Assembly: GCA_022385805.1 (NCBI GenBank)
Contig: MU277704.1
Location: 248,269-297,967 of the forward strand
Source: Pilatotrama ljubarskyi
Taxonomy: Eukaryota > Basidiomycota > Agaricomycetes > Polyporales > Polyporaceae
DNA: 49,699 nt
Reading direction: 5' to 3'
The stretch's first letter is position 1. Every line of letters begins with the position of its first letter. The notes under the pieces are model-generated. The model saw only the letters and a list, made by a program, of their open reading frames with translations. It made no database searches and was not told the DNA's origin. This document shows positions 1 through 9,853 of this stretch, piece by piece. The position numbers were made by a program, and so were the translations under genes.

Positions 1-177
1 AAGCATATCGACATCCGTTACCATGCCATTCGCGACTACATCGAGAATGGACTCGTCGAAGTATTCTACGTCGACGGTAACGATAACCCGGCCGACCTCT
101 TCACGAAGAACTTGGGTCACGTCAAGTTCAATAGATTCAGAGACCAACTCAGCCTCGAGTTTTATGACTCGGCCTAA
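1..177 (+). CDS. Ty1-copia pol polyprotein, C-terminal end (partial)
   Basis: This is the last 58 codons of a copia-type retrotransposon polyprotein, open from the first base of the window and ending in TAA at 175-177. The reading contains KHIDIRYHAIRDYIENG and later GNDNPADLFTKNL, the characteristic end of the copia RNase H domain, which degrades the RNA strand during reverse transcription. It is nearly identical to the end of the pol frame on the minus strand at 47451-48075, so both belong to one family. The rest of the element lies before the window. It is followed by a purine tract (about 225-235) and the 3' LTR at 236. Confidence 0.93.
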   Translation, partial: KHIDIRYHAIRDYIENGLVEVFYVDGNDNPADLFTKNLGHVKFNRFRDQLSLEFYDSA

Positions 178-235
178 TCGGCTGCTTTCAGTGCCATACG
201 CTCGCGTGCACCCCGTTGCACTTAGCGAGGGGGAG

Positions 236-502
236 TGTTGAACTAGGCGCTTAGTAATAGCAGCATAGTCAACCGGTCGCACTTAGTCATAGGTGCTGAC
301 GCACGGACAATAGAGTTTGTGGCTGGTAGATACTGGATAGTTCTAGCACAGCCACATGTACAGTAGTACATAAGACCGCTCTGTAGGAGCGGATCTCCAA
401 GTCGCTTTCTACCCTCAACCACTACGTGTGCCTCTACCCAAGTGCTCCACAGGTAAGCTGAGCCTAGCGGGCTTTCCGCTGCGTGCCAAGCCCTGCTCAA
501 CA
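236..502 (+). repeat. 3' LTR of copia element (family copy 1)
   Basis: A 267-bp LTR that begins TGTTGAACTA and ends CCTGCTCAACA, so TGTTGA and TCAACA are inverted ends with TG...CA termini. A purine tract (GCGAGGGGGAG, about 225-235) directly precedes it, as expected for the plus-strand primer. The same LTR occurs on the minus strand at 47127-47392 with about 11 differences. This copy reads TACATAAG where the other has TATATAAG, so its TATA-like promoter may be weakened. The flank that would carry the target duplication begins at 503 (cctac). Its partner is outside the window. Confidence 0.92.
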
Positions 503-3346
503 CCTACAGCCTCTGATCAGCTCCTATCTACAATCTGTCGGTGGAAGGGGCGTGGTGCCTCTATCAAACCCATGGGCCTCCATAAGCATGTCAGTATGAA
601 GGAAGGCCAACACGGAGGCCAAATCACGGAACTCGAGAACGAGGGGTCCCATGTGAGTCGCTACGCTGCAAATCCAAGCCTATGCTGCGCTCATCACTAG
701 CGCGACACATCAAGGACCTCCGCCTCAAGGCGTGTCAGGTCCAATGCAGCCGATGCGGGGTATGTAAGTGGTACGATTTGTAACTCACGAAGCACAGGGC
801 GGTGTGGAACTGCATCCCCGCATTCGCCGTTGCTTCTGGCTCTCGGGCTGACAGTGCTTGGAGCCAGCCCGGGCCTGCAGGGTTCCGGTTTTCGTGTCAA
901 TTTTCCCTGGGCCAATTTTGCGAGTTCCCTCCGTTCCTCCCCCACCATCCGCCATTGAACCGTAGCGTTGCAAGGGTTCAAATGTCCTTCGTGCATATCT
1001 GCAACTGGTCGTTGCCTAACCCGCCGCTCTGCATGCACTGCCTCGAGGTCTGCCAGTGGCCATCCCTGTACCTCAACACTGAGATTGCATACTGGTGTTG
1101 TACCTCGTAAATGTAATAGTACTCTATACCGGCTACATCTTGCTCATGCTGTACGTGCTTGTAACTCTTACGTGCGCTCGTGCGCTCGTGTGCTCGTGTT
1201 GGTCACATGTGTCCGTTGTTGGCTACCTTCAGTGTGCACTGCTGTAGAGGGCCGTCCTAACCCATCTCTGAAGTGACAGCGCTGGCAGACACCGAGTGAG
1301 TCCCGGGGTAATAACAGCTCAGGGAGGTGCATACTGTCACGCTCTACACGCTGAAAGCGGCTGGACTTGGGGATATGCAGTGGAAAGGCGTAGAAAGGCT
1401 GGTACTTGTCGCAAGACTCTGCGATGACGATACAGTATCGCGAATTGAAAGCAAGTGTTATGTACCAGATCACCGTAAACATTGGCTGCTTCCATTTGCA
1501 TTTGGAAGCTAAACCATAAGGCCTATCCGTTTCTTGCTGCCTCAACTGCTGGCGCACAGTGCAGATGCTTTGCTTGTCCCGTCCTGAAGAGAGCCAGCGC
1601 CATCACCGCAAGGCCGTCCTCGTCGCTGCTTCCAATAATCCACGGGCTGCATTACCCATCTCGAGGAACAAAACGGCCGGAGACCCAGCGAAGGTACTGA
1701 TCGTGAGTTAGAGCTCTAGAGAGCGCCGGAGGTGTGGCTAAAGACGCCCGGCGAATGTGGATGCGGTGGTAGGACCCCTGCCAGCCCCAGAAGTTCCCAG
1801 GCAACGTCCCCTTTTGTTTGGTGGCGGGAATGATCTCGGGAAGCCTGTTATGTCCCTCATTTGGGAGAGTGTCAGTCGGATTCTGAATGGTTTATTACGG
1901 GCGCACGGCAGGCGGGGTTGAGAGCTTGGTTGGGATGCTTGGGGTCCTAGTGTGTTGTCGCTGGCCACGTAACCGTCGTGAATCGTCCGAAGATCAAGAG
2001 AAAGAACGCACACTCTCTTAAGACCTCCAAAGACTCGTTTGATCTTCCGCGCATTCACCAGCATGCGATAATGGCTTGCATAGCTACGCCTCAACCGTCT
2101 TTGCAACAGTGGCACAGTCGCGGAGCGTCCAGGATGTATACGTACGGCAGTTGTCCTCGCACATCCTGCATCGTCTGACAGGGATATATCCACATAGCTT
2201 TGCGACTCGGTGCATTCCATGAACAGCATGGGTAGAAAGACATTCCTCGCATGTGAGAGTGAACACTCCCCGAGTACTCCGCGTTCCTTCGACTACAGGG
2301 CGAGTACGGATACCGATCAGCAAACTCGACCACAACCATTCCAGAAGCTGTGCGGACTCACGTCTATGCAATTCGTCTTTCGGCGGTCCTGCGAAAAGGC
2401 ATCGCGCAGACACGTCCTTCAACAAGCTCGGCACAATATGCTTGTGACTCTCGATTAACCGAAGGTATGATGATGCTGGCGAGATGTGTTTCATCGCCCA
2501 ATGTCATAATAGGACGATGCTACTCACCTTGTCAAAGCGAGACTGTTCAAGATTAATCCACGCTCTTTGGATGTCCCCAATGGTAGACCGGGGCTTGGAC
2601 GTCCTCGCTTGGAACAGCGACGCATGCGTACGTCCACGCCCTGGCACCTGGCAAAACCCATCTGTATTAGTTTCGGCCAACGCTCTCATGTTGCTTTCGA
2701 CGTGGGGCTTGGTCGCAGATGGGAACAGATAGGATTGCTGAGCGCACCTTAGCCTATCAGACGAGTTCACAAAGGAGACACACATTGTCTTAGCCTTCCT
2801 TGGCTCAGTTGGGCAGCGAAGGCGATGGGCCGATGGGCATTCTGGGAGCCGCCTTGTGTATGTGGCCTATATAGGTTGGGCGGTCGACGTACGAACGCGA
2901 ACCGTACGCCTGTGAACGATCGGCTTGTCTCTCGCTCGTGCTCGCTACCGTCTGGCTCTTCCCTCACCGAGTGCGAATCGCTGCGAGAGACGTTCGTGTC
3001 GGGAGACTAGCGTCGGACGTCTCGCTCCGGTGCTCGTATTCTTGACCGAGGCTGCTGCGAAGGGTCCGAGTTGTCGTATCGCGGATTCGCCGTAGGAGGA
3101 CGCCGACGGCTTCCTTTTTGCGCCGAAGCGTCTCCTCTCCTTTCAACGCCCCCAGAAGGCCCGTATAGTCTGCGATGAGAACGCAACAGAATGCAGTGAC
3201 GCGCGGCGCATGCAAGAGACGACAGAGTGGACAACGTGGTGAGTGGCTTTCCCCCTCTACACTCGAAGGGCTGAGTTGTTCGAGAAGGACCTTTCCAGAT
3301 CCTGCCGGACATCCAATATCCAGCCTGAGGATTCCATCCCACGTGC
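503..3346. other. Gene-free stretch
   Basis: I see only short open frames without coherent splice sites, domain signatures or codon bias on either strand. A 9-bp tandem pattern (about 1171-1198, cgtgcgctc-like units) is the only low-complexity feature. Degraded transposon or gene remnants are possible but I could not identify any. Confidence 0.5.
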
Positions 3347-3365
3347 CGAGTGCGTCGATGTTCAA
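3347..3365 (+). promoter_or_regulatory. 19-bp shared upstream element, copy A
   Basis: The sequence CGAGTGCGTCGATGTTCAA lies 195 bp before the start codon of zinc-finger gene A. It is identical, base for base and in the same gene-relative orientation, to the elements before gene B (18473-18491, minus) and gene C (21148-21166). I found no fourth copy by eye. It could be a transcription-factor site or a core promoter element; that role is inferred from position and conservation. Confidence 0.75.
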
Positions 3366-3560
3366 ATATTGTCCTGCAGGTGAAGCTTTGCTTTGGTATG
3401 TTTGCGGTGGTTGCAGTTAAGCGCTCCTAGAAAAGGTGCGGTCACTCTCCACGATTAGCCAAACCACTCCTCTGCACCTCCCTCGCACTACGTTGCGCAT
3501 CTCCGTTTGCGAAATTCACCTTCATCTACTCCCAGTCCATCACTTCACATCATCGAGACC

Positions 3561-4687
3561 ATGCACCCTACCATCGAAGTCGGTTCCTCCTCCGGCCCCT
3601 CCTCCGTTCCCGTGTCAGGCAGCTTCGACAACAATCCCTCCAACGAGCCTGGCCTACCTACGCATTCAATCGCCGCTTCATGGTTCGAAGGGGACCTCTA
3701 CTGCGAAATCAATGAATTCGATTATGATCCCGCGCTCACGCTTAACGGCGTCGAGGTAAGTCTCTCGGCGCGGTACCACCAGGATCATTGACTGACAGCT
3801 CTCTTTTACTTGCTACAGTTGGGAATCCGCTTCCCGACATACACAAGAGTCTGGGACGACGACGATGGCGCCTCCGCCCATGACGCGACTCCGTCAGGCC
3901 CATCGACCATCCCCAGTCCTCCCCTGCGCCCACGCTCCCGCAGTCTCCATCAGTCGCGCCCTTCCTCGCCCTCGCCGTCGAATGCTAGTGGCCAGACGCA
4001 AGCTCTTTCGTTGGATTGGCAGGTCGCACCGTCAGTGGGAGAGAATGAAGGGGTCGAGAGTGATGCAACCCGCGGCCAATTGCAGACTGTGGCTATTCAG
4101 GTGTGTATCACCCACTCCGGCATGTCTCCTCATACTGATCCACCTCCTCCCAGACCGTCACGTCAAATGAGGGTGACTACCAGCCGGAGGCGGGCCCTTC
4201 CAGGCTCGCCGTCGGCCCCTCGTACGTCGACGGCTCAGATAGCCACAGACAGAAGCGGCCTCGCGACGAGGAAGACAAAGAGAATGTTCCCGCGGTCGAA
4301 CAAACTCTACCATCCGCTCTCAGCTCTCCGCCCGCCAAACGCGCTAGGCTAGAACCTTCCGAGCCTCCCGTTCCCGCCACCGCGCCGATGCCAGCTGCCA
4401 CGGGGCAGGTCTGCAGGCTGAACCAGGGGCAGTGCACGCATCCGCTCACTGGTGACTACGACGTGGACCGAGCTCATCTGAACTCGCACCACGACTATGC
4501 AGATGGCAGGTTCAGGTGCACTTACCCTGGCTGCGCGAAACACTACGCGCACAAGTGCAACCGGGGTACACACGTCATGAACAAGCACTGGGGACGTAAG
4601 TTCATGTGCGATGTGCCTGGCTGCGGTAGATTGTACGCTGCGCAAGCTGAGATACCGCGGCATAAGAGGACCGCGCACCCTCCATGA
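3561..4687 (+). CDS. C2H2 zinc-finger protein A (336 aa, 3 exons)
   Basis: Exons 3561-3755, 3819-4100 and 4154-4687, joined in phase 0 with canonical gtaagt/cag and gtgtgt/cag introns of 63 and 53 nt. The N-terminal half is Ser/Pro-rich and probably disordered. A KEN tripeptide (about 201-203, DEEDKENVP) precedes a basic PAKRAR stretch. Then come three finger-like units: a degenerate one (CRLNQGQC...HLNSHH, about 246-272) and two standard C-x4-C-x12-H-x4-H fingers (about 281-304 and 311-334) joined by HWGRKF. The protein ends three residues after the last finger pair. The family is expected to bind DNA in the nucleus as a transcription regulator. It is a paralogue of genes B and C and shares their 19-bp upstream element. 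The target is unknown. Confidence 0.85.
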
Positions 4688-5269
4688 CCGGTACGTTCCC
4701 CCTTTGCCAGTGTCTGTTTCGCCCTGCCTGACCGCTTCGCAGCATCCGCTTCCACTTCACCCGTCTGTGATACCCCGTCTTCCGACTAGATACCCGGATT
4801 TGCGGATCCTCCCAGGTATACCAACATTTTTTACTCTCTGTGCTATGTCACCTCGCATGCTGCTCCCTCATCTGCATGTACTCTATCGTCCACACACGCT
4901 CTGTACTCTATTCGTTGTACATTGTACTGTATACTCTCACTGCTCTATAAAATGCCATGCATGAGATTAGTCATTACCGTGTGATTGTACCAAGGGGTCG
5001 CGATCTCGAGTAAAAAGACGTCTGAGCTGCACGATCTAGAATAGTTACGCTTGTATGAAAGGCAGCGGGATCGCCCTTTATACTTTCTCTTATTACGAAG
5101 AGAAGTCGTTGGAGGTCGCCCTCGGACAAAATGCACGACAACACTCACGCTGGACATCTGTACGCAGCTCTGACGATCCGTCGTGTCTATTGCAAAACTG
5201 CAAGCGACTCGGGGAACCGCATACACTCTGATGAGATATCTGCATGGACTGCCATCTACTGCGCTTGCT
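4688..5269. other. Intergenic spacer between convergent genes
   Basis: This region holds the 3' ends of zinc-finger gene A (+) and the F-box gene (-). The sequence around 4790-4970 is pyrimidine/AT-rich with TGTAC-rich stretches, as is common in fungal 3' untranslated regions. I see no coding signal. Confidence 0.5.
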
Positions 5270-6967
5270 CTACACTCGCGCCTCCACCGTATCCCTCCTA
5301 CGCTCCGACAAAAGACCGTCGACCCGGACACCTTCAGCACACTCGCCGGCATCGAATACGAAGTGGCACGTCCGACAAGTATCGATAACGAAGCTTGACG
5401 GTTCATCCACGCCCTGCGCTGTCGCGCGCGCGAACAGCTGCGCGGCCAAACTCGTCGTCTGCACCGTCGCTACAGACGGCACGCGCACGGCGAACTGCTT
5501 GATCTGCCTCCCAGCCAGTCTGCGCGCCGCCAGCCACGCCGCGAACACGTCCAAGTCTACGTACGCATTGTGCGGGTCCTCCGGAAGAACGGCGACGCAG
5601 AATTGCAGCGCTTCTAGGCGCGGGAGGAGGTCGCCGCGCTTCCGGAGATGCTCAAGTATGCTCTCGATGAGAGGAGCCCCGCCGACGATCATAGCCCCCA
5701 GGTTGGGGAAGGAAGCTAGCCACGCGTCCCAGTTGCACTGACCGGGCAGCCCTGGGGCGACGTGCAGTTGCATCGAGAGGATCTTGGATGCCTCGACCAG
5801 TTTAGGAAGGTCCCGGAGGACGTATGGACAGCATACCGGAAGCATGCTCCTTGGGCCGTCGTCGTCGTTGCCGCTAGCAGGAGTCCCGGTTTTTCCCACA
5901 TCCAAGCTACCAACCTTGATGCCCCATGCGGAATCGTGCTGATCGCCCGTGAGGGCGGCCTCATTGAGTCCGAACAGGCGAAAGTCCTCTTCGAGCGCAG
6001 CAGATCCGAGGTATACCGCGATGCTCTGCGACTGCGCGACCATGGGAAGAGCATGCAGCGGTTGAGGGAAGAGGTCACCCGCTAGCCACCCCTCGTACTC
6101 GTCCGGGTCGGGAGGGGTGTTCGCATAGGACGCTTCGACGTAGAAGGAAGCCGACGCAGGGATTCGAATCCATTGGAGGAACCAGCCGAGGTCCCAACCG
6201 GACGAGTCGCACATCCGCAACCGTCGCATCCGCGGTAACCGCACGGGAACCAGCTCGCCCGGCCTCTGCACAGTGTATCTCTCGCGCAAAGGAAGAGAAT
6301 CGAATATGTACAATTCCTCTAGATCGGGGCACGCGTTAAGCAGTCCGTACAGTGTCGTCTCCGGGTGCTCCCATACGTTGACGATGGACAGTTGCGTCAG
6401 CCCACGGAATGTTCCCGGGACGACCGGGGCAAAGTGCTGTATGGTCAATGCACGTAGGTTCGGTAGAGCGTCCGGATTGATGCAGAACTGGAGCGTCGGC
6501 TCAGGTTTATCGCGCGACAATATGAGGCTCCTCATAGGCGCACCAACACGCTCGACGAAGTTGCGAACCCAAGCGGCCTGGCGGTCGTGAAAGCCGACCG
6601 CGAGCCGCTGGATGGGATTGACGCGGCTCCGGACATATTCAAACATTTGTGGCCGCAGGAATAGGTCCAAAGGTGCGCGGCGGGCGCGGTTGAGAAGGGT
6701 GGAGACCGCACTGCGGTCTCGTGGGTGGTGAAAGAATGAGAGTGTTGTCCATAGCATCCGGCAGTGTAGAGCGATGTGACGCCACCGACGGCAGACCCAC
6801 GTTACGCGGATCCATTTGGCCTGGAAGCCTTGCAGCTGCCTGTCCTGTTGGGCCTGAAGGATCTCGAAGATATGCAGCAGTAGTTCCGACGGCAAGCGGT
6901 TGATGCTGTCTCTAGGATATACTACCACAGCGGGATGAGTGGTTGGGTGGAGGACTAGGGATGACAT
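5270..6967 (-). CDS. F-box protein with leucine-rich-like C-terminus (565 aa)
   Basis: A single uninterrupted frame that starts MSSLVLHPTT and ends TAG at 5270. Residues about 19-68 (INRLPSELLLHIFEIL ... VTWVCRRWRHIAL ... LW) form an F-box-like domain of the kind found in very large numbers in Agaricomycetes. Such domains bind Skp1 and recruit substrates to SCF ubiquitin ligases. The remaining ~490 residues contain repeated short Leu-rich stretches (for example LPNLRALTIQHF, LTQLSIVNVW, CPDLEELYIFDSLP) that resemble irregular leucine-rich repeats used for substrate binding. The substrate cannot be predicted. No intron is needed, and the start chosen is the first Met before the F-box. Convergent with zinc-finger gene A. 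Confidence 0.85.
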   Translation of the reverse strand: MSSLVLHPTTHPAVVVYPRDSINRLPSELLLHIFEILQAQQDRQLQGFQAKWIRVTWVCRRWRHIALHCRMLWTTLSFFHHPRDRSAVSTLLNRARRAPLDLFLRPQMFEYVRSRVNPIQRLAVGFHDRQAAWVRNFVERVGAPMRSLILSRDKPEPTLQFCINPDALPNLRALTIQHFAPVVPGTFRGLTQLSIVNVWEHPETTLYGLLNACPDLEELYIFDSLPLRERYTVQRPGELVPVRLPRMRRLRMCDSSGWDLGWFLQWIRIPASASFYVEASYANTPPDPDEYEGWLAGDLFPQPLHALPMVAQSQSIAVYLGSAALEEDFRLFGLNEAALTGDQHDSAWGIKVGSLDVGKTGTPASGNDDDGPRSMLPVCCPYVLRDLPKLVEASKILSMQLHVAPGLPGQCNWDAWLASFPNLGAMIVGGAPLIESILEHLRKRGDLLPRLEALQFCVAVLPEDPHNAYVDLDVFAAWLAARRLAGRQIKQFAVRVPSVATVQTTSLAAQLFARATAQGVDEPSSFVIDTCRTCHFVFDAGECAEGVRVDGLLSERRRDTVEARV

Positions 6968-7332
6968 GATGGAAGCGGATGTGTTAGAGTTGGTGGTTCA
7001 GATGGAGAGGAGTTACGGTTGAGGACTAGTTGCACCACGTACAATAGGTCAATCATCCGAGCGGCGGCGAATGCTGTATAGGAGAGGATTTGGCCCCGGC
7101 CTTGGAGCTAGCTAGCATTGACGAGCTGGCATTGGCAGGCGGCGGACCCTGAAAGCGATGAATAGTCTCAGTGTTTCTCTCAACGCAGTCGTGCTTACAC
7201 TCGGGGCATCGCATCCAAAGAATCGTCATAGAAGCCTTCCATGATCGAGTGAAGGAGAACTCGGTATCAATGATTCAACGCATCCCCAACCGTGGGTGAC
7301 TTGTGAAAGGGCCACCGGAGCCCGAGAGCATA
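6968..7332. other. Spacer upstream of F-box gene
   Basis: Probable promoter region of the F-box gene on the minus strand. I see no clear TATA box or other recognisable element. Confidence 0.4.
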
Positions 7333-7334
7333 TA

Positions 7335-7717
7335 CAGTCGTTTGCATAATAAAGTGCACTCGCATGCGCGGCGATATCGTGTTTGGTCATATTTGCGGCG
7401 CCAAAGAAGTCCGATATAGTAGGCACACGGCGCCTGATCAAGAGAGGACTCGCAAGCCGGCACAGTCACAGTGGGGCCAAACTCATCCCATCTCCTCTCG
7501 CAAGTACACCAAATAAGTTTTATGCGTTGAGTGAATGCTCGGACTGCTTCCGGATGGAACTATTCAATGAAGAGGTGCAGAGAGCCGCTATCGGCGCGCA
7601 CACTGGGTTCTTGATCAGGCGCTGACCGCTGCCAAATCAGGTTTCTTCACCTGGAACAAATACAGCCAAATAGCAATCGGCCGCGTGCGCGAGTGCACTT
7701 TATTTTGCAAACGACTG
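7335..7717. mobile_element. MITE with Tc1/mariner-like ends
   Basis: A 383-bp segment with terminal inverted repeats of about 29 bp. The left end (7335-7363) begins CAGTCGTTTGCATAATAAAG, and the right end (7689-7717) reads the same on the minus strand with one substitution (CAGTCGTTTGCAAAATAAAG). Both ends are directly flanked by the dinucleotide TA (7333-7334 and 7718-7719). A TA target duplication and a CAGT start are typical of Tc1/mariner transposons. There is no transposase frame inside, so this is a non-autonomous miniature element. Weaker pairing continues inside the repeats (GCGCGGCGAT versus GCACGCGGCCGAT). Confidence 0.8.
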
Positions 7718-8045
7718 TAGTGCTGGCAGCGTAGCAAGTACTCATTGTCCGTCCGCGTGACCGAACGCGCCACTTGCCTAGGCCAAAAGGCTTTGCGCGG
7801 CTTGTTGCTCGGCCAGCAAACGCTGGGAAAGCCATCCCTCCATCCACGGTCCACCATCAGGACCACCTTTCTAGACCGGTCAGTTGACGCGAGCAACAGT
7901 GCAGCGCCACAAACACGATCCTGCCGGTACGCTGCGTCAACGTCATGGTTGCCACGAAGACGCCTCCTGAGCACCCATCGGACGCGCTCGCGCAGGTGCA
8001 TCATGGATACTCGCGCAAGCGAACGCCAAACTTATCACAGGCCGA

Positions 8046-8078
8046 GTATGATGTCAAAGCCTCTGCGAGGGATATAAA
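8046..8078 (+). promoter_or_regulatory. Promoter of small stress-type gene 1
   Basis: GTATGATGTCA (8046-8056) is followed 17 bp later by TATAAA (8073-8078), about 90 bp before the start codon at 8170. The neighbouring paralogue has the same arrangement. TGATGTCA resembles a half-conserved ATF/CREB (bZIP) site; that reading is inference. Confidence 0.6.
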
Positions 8079-8169
8079 CCCGCAGAGCTGCGACGGAGAG
8101 ACCTCAGAACATCCAACGACCTCACAGCTCTCCTGACCACCACAAACACTCCTCGCGCACACTCACATC

Positions 8170-8526
8170 ATGTCCGACAACTTCAACAACAACAACAACA
8201 TGCAGGGCGGTAACAACGCCCAGTTCAGCGGCCAAGGCGGCCAGCAAGGCGGCGAGAAGCCCGACTGGATGGACAAGGGCATCGAGGCTGCCGGCCAGAA
8301 GGCGGGAGTCAACGTGGTACGTATCCCCTCGTACCGTCTGGTGGGATAGCATGCCGCTCACCTTCTACTACAGAGCCAGAAGAATGCTGATACCGCCGGG
8401 GACTTCGCCAATAAGGAGTTCAAGCAGAAGGAAGGTGAGCTGGGCGTACTTGGCCTGTGATGTTTACGCAGGACGAATCGCTGACTCTGCACGCGTTCAG
8501 GTTTCGGTCTTCCGGGCGTGCACTAA
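8170..8526 (+). CDS. Small Asn/Gly/Gln-rich protein 1 (77 aa, 3 exons)
   Basis: Exons 8170-8316, 8374-8434 and 8501-8526, all with GT-AG introns. The short N-terminus is Asn/Gly/Gln-rich (NNNNNMQGG, GGQQGGEK). It is followed by a compact conserved part, PDWMDKGIEAAGQKAGVNV, then NADTAGDFANKEFK and the end GFGLPGVH. Exons 2 and 3 have exactly the same lengths and phases (61 and 26 nt) as in the gene at 9238, so the two are tandem duplicates. I do not recognise a named domain. The composition resembles small hydrophilic stress-associated proteins of filamentous fungi, but no function is assigned. No signal peptide or membrane segment is visible. Confidence 0.82.
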
Positions 8527-9125
8527 GAGATCGCGAACAGACATGGATGCAAAGACCCTTGAATGTAACGATAGCCAGTTGTAAAACAGTTCCCTCTCCT
8601 ACGCCATGGCATTCTACGGACCGAGCGCGTGATAGTAGCTCTTGCTGTGGTGAACGCAGTCGAGAGTCGTTTGAAACTAAAGTTGTTTGCGATAGACCGT
8701 GAGAAAGCCCTCGGAGCAAGTTGGATGAGGACAAGAAGCGCTGGGGTGAGTGGAGTGGCCTAGTGTCCTGTCCCAGAAAGGCAAGTCTAGTGTTCAGCTC
8801 TCCCCACGATGCCGGAACGCTCCATAGGAGCGCGCCTGATATCAACCGCCTCATGATCTTGTTGCCAGATCCTCGCGGACCCGTACGCTAGGAAGCTCTT
8901 AAGCCGACAGCGATATTCAACATCGCCTCCAGTCGAGAGCCCTGCACGACGTGCCGGCAGGAGGAACGGCGGTCAGCTCGGGGCCGACGGCGTGGAGTGC
9001 GCCGTTTGCCAGTGGGGCGCAGGAAAGCACGACGTCATGTGTCCACGCTCGCTGCTGCCCTGTGTCCCTTGCTGCGCTCGTCCAAAATCGGCAAGGCTCC
9101 TTCCATCTACGCTCCATCTCTCCAG
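8527..9125. other. Spacer between the tandem paralogues
   Basis: No supported gene. A short stretch near 8725-8745 (LDEDKKRW in one frame, followed by gtgagt) looks exon-like but cannot be extended into an open structure. The region probably holds the 3' UTR of gene 1 and the upstream promoter of gene 2. Confidence 0.4.
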
Positions 9126-9152
9126 GTATGATGTCACCGCAGCCTATATAAA
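9126..9152 (+). promoter_or_regulatory. Promoter of small stress-type gene 2
   Basis: GTATGATGTCA (9126-9136) is identical to the element before gene 1. It is followed 11 bp later by TATAAA (9147-9152), about 85 bp before the ATG at 9238. The shared layout suggests common control of the pair. Confidence 0.6.
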
Positions 9153-9237
9153 CCTCTCGCCCGCATCTTCTGCAGCACAATCGCTCTCGCACTCCCCACT
9201 GGCACTTCATCCTCGCCCGTATACAAACGCTACCACC

Positions 9238-9743
9238 ATGTCTGATTCCTGGAACAACACCTCATCCTCCACCGGCACGGACTCCGAGTACACCCAGGGC
9301 CCCGGCGGCGGCACCCACTCCGAGGGCTTCAACCAGGGCCAGGGCACCGGCGGCGCCTACGACGAGATGCAAAGCTCCCAATCCTCCAACATGGGCGGCG
9401 GCCAGGGGGCCATGGGCTCTGGCGTCGCTGGAGGCTACTCGGGAAACCAGGGCGGCCAGACCCAGACCACGGGCGAGAAGCAGGACTGGCTTGACAAGGG
9501 CCTAGAGTCCGTCGGCAAGAAGGCCGGCATCAATGTCGTGAGTACCCAATCAATTCAAGCAGCCCTTCCGGTCCGTGCTAATATTCGATGTACGTAGAGC
9601 GACCAGAATGCCGACAAGGCTGGCGATTTCTTCAACAAGGAGGTCAAGGAGAGATTCGGTAAGTGCCCGCCGCTTGTCATGGTGCCGACGGGCAAGTACT
9701 GATGAGATGGCTTGCAGGGCGTAATATCCCTGGCGTAAACTGA
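9238..9743 (+). CDS. Small Gly/Ser/Gln-rich protein 2 (128 aa, 3 exons)
   Basis: Exons 9238-9537, 9598-9658 and 9718-9743. This is a longer paralogue of the gene at 8170. An extended low-complexity N-terminus (residues about 1-80, repeated Gly, Ser, Gln and Asn) precedes the same core, QDWLDKGLESVGKKAGINV, then NADKAGDFFNKEVKERFG and the end RNIPGVN. The core and splice positions match gene 1 exactly, while the N-terminal extension accounts for the size difference. The sequence predicts a soluble, hydrophilic, largely disordered protein. The family role is unknown to me. A stress-related role is only suggested by composition and by the TGATGTCA/TATA promoter shared with gene 1. Confidence 0.83.
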
Positions 9744-9853
9744 ACGGCTCACATCGGACTTCGGATAGAATGGACTTCTCTGTAACATAGCATTTGTATA
9801 ACGCTGGTATCACTCTGCCTCTCTCGATCGAGGCTGCGACAGAACGGCCGTAT

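Noticed and set aside
2964..3365. Minus-strand frame with CPLCRLL-like text, faintly like the N-terminal side of HET-domain proteins
   Set aside because: No HET core motifs follow, and the frame overlaps the 19-bp promoter element of zinc-finger gene A.
6160..6175. GATTCGAATCC sequence resembling a tRNA T-arm
   Set aside because: It lies within the F-box coding sequence with no acceptor, D-arm or anticodon arm around it.
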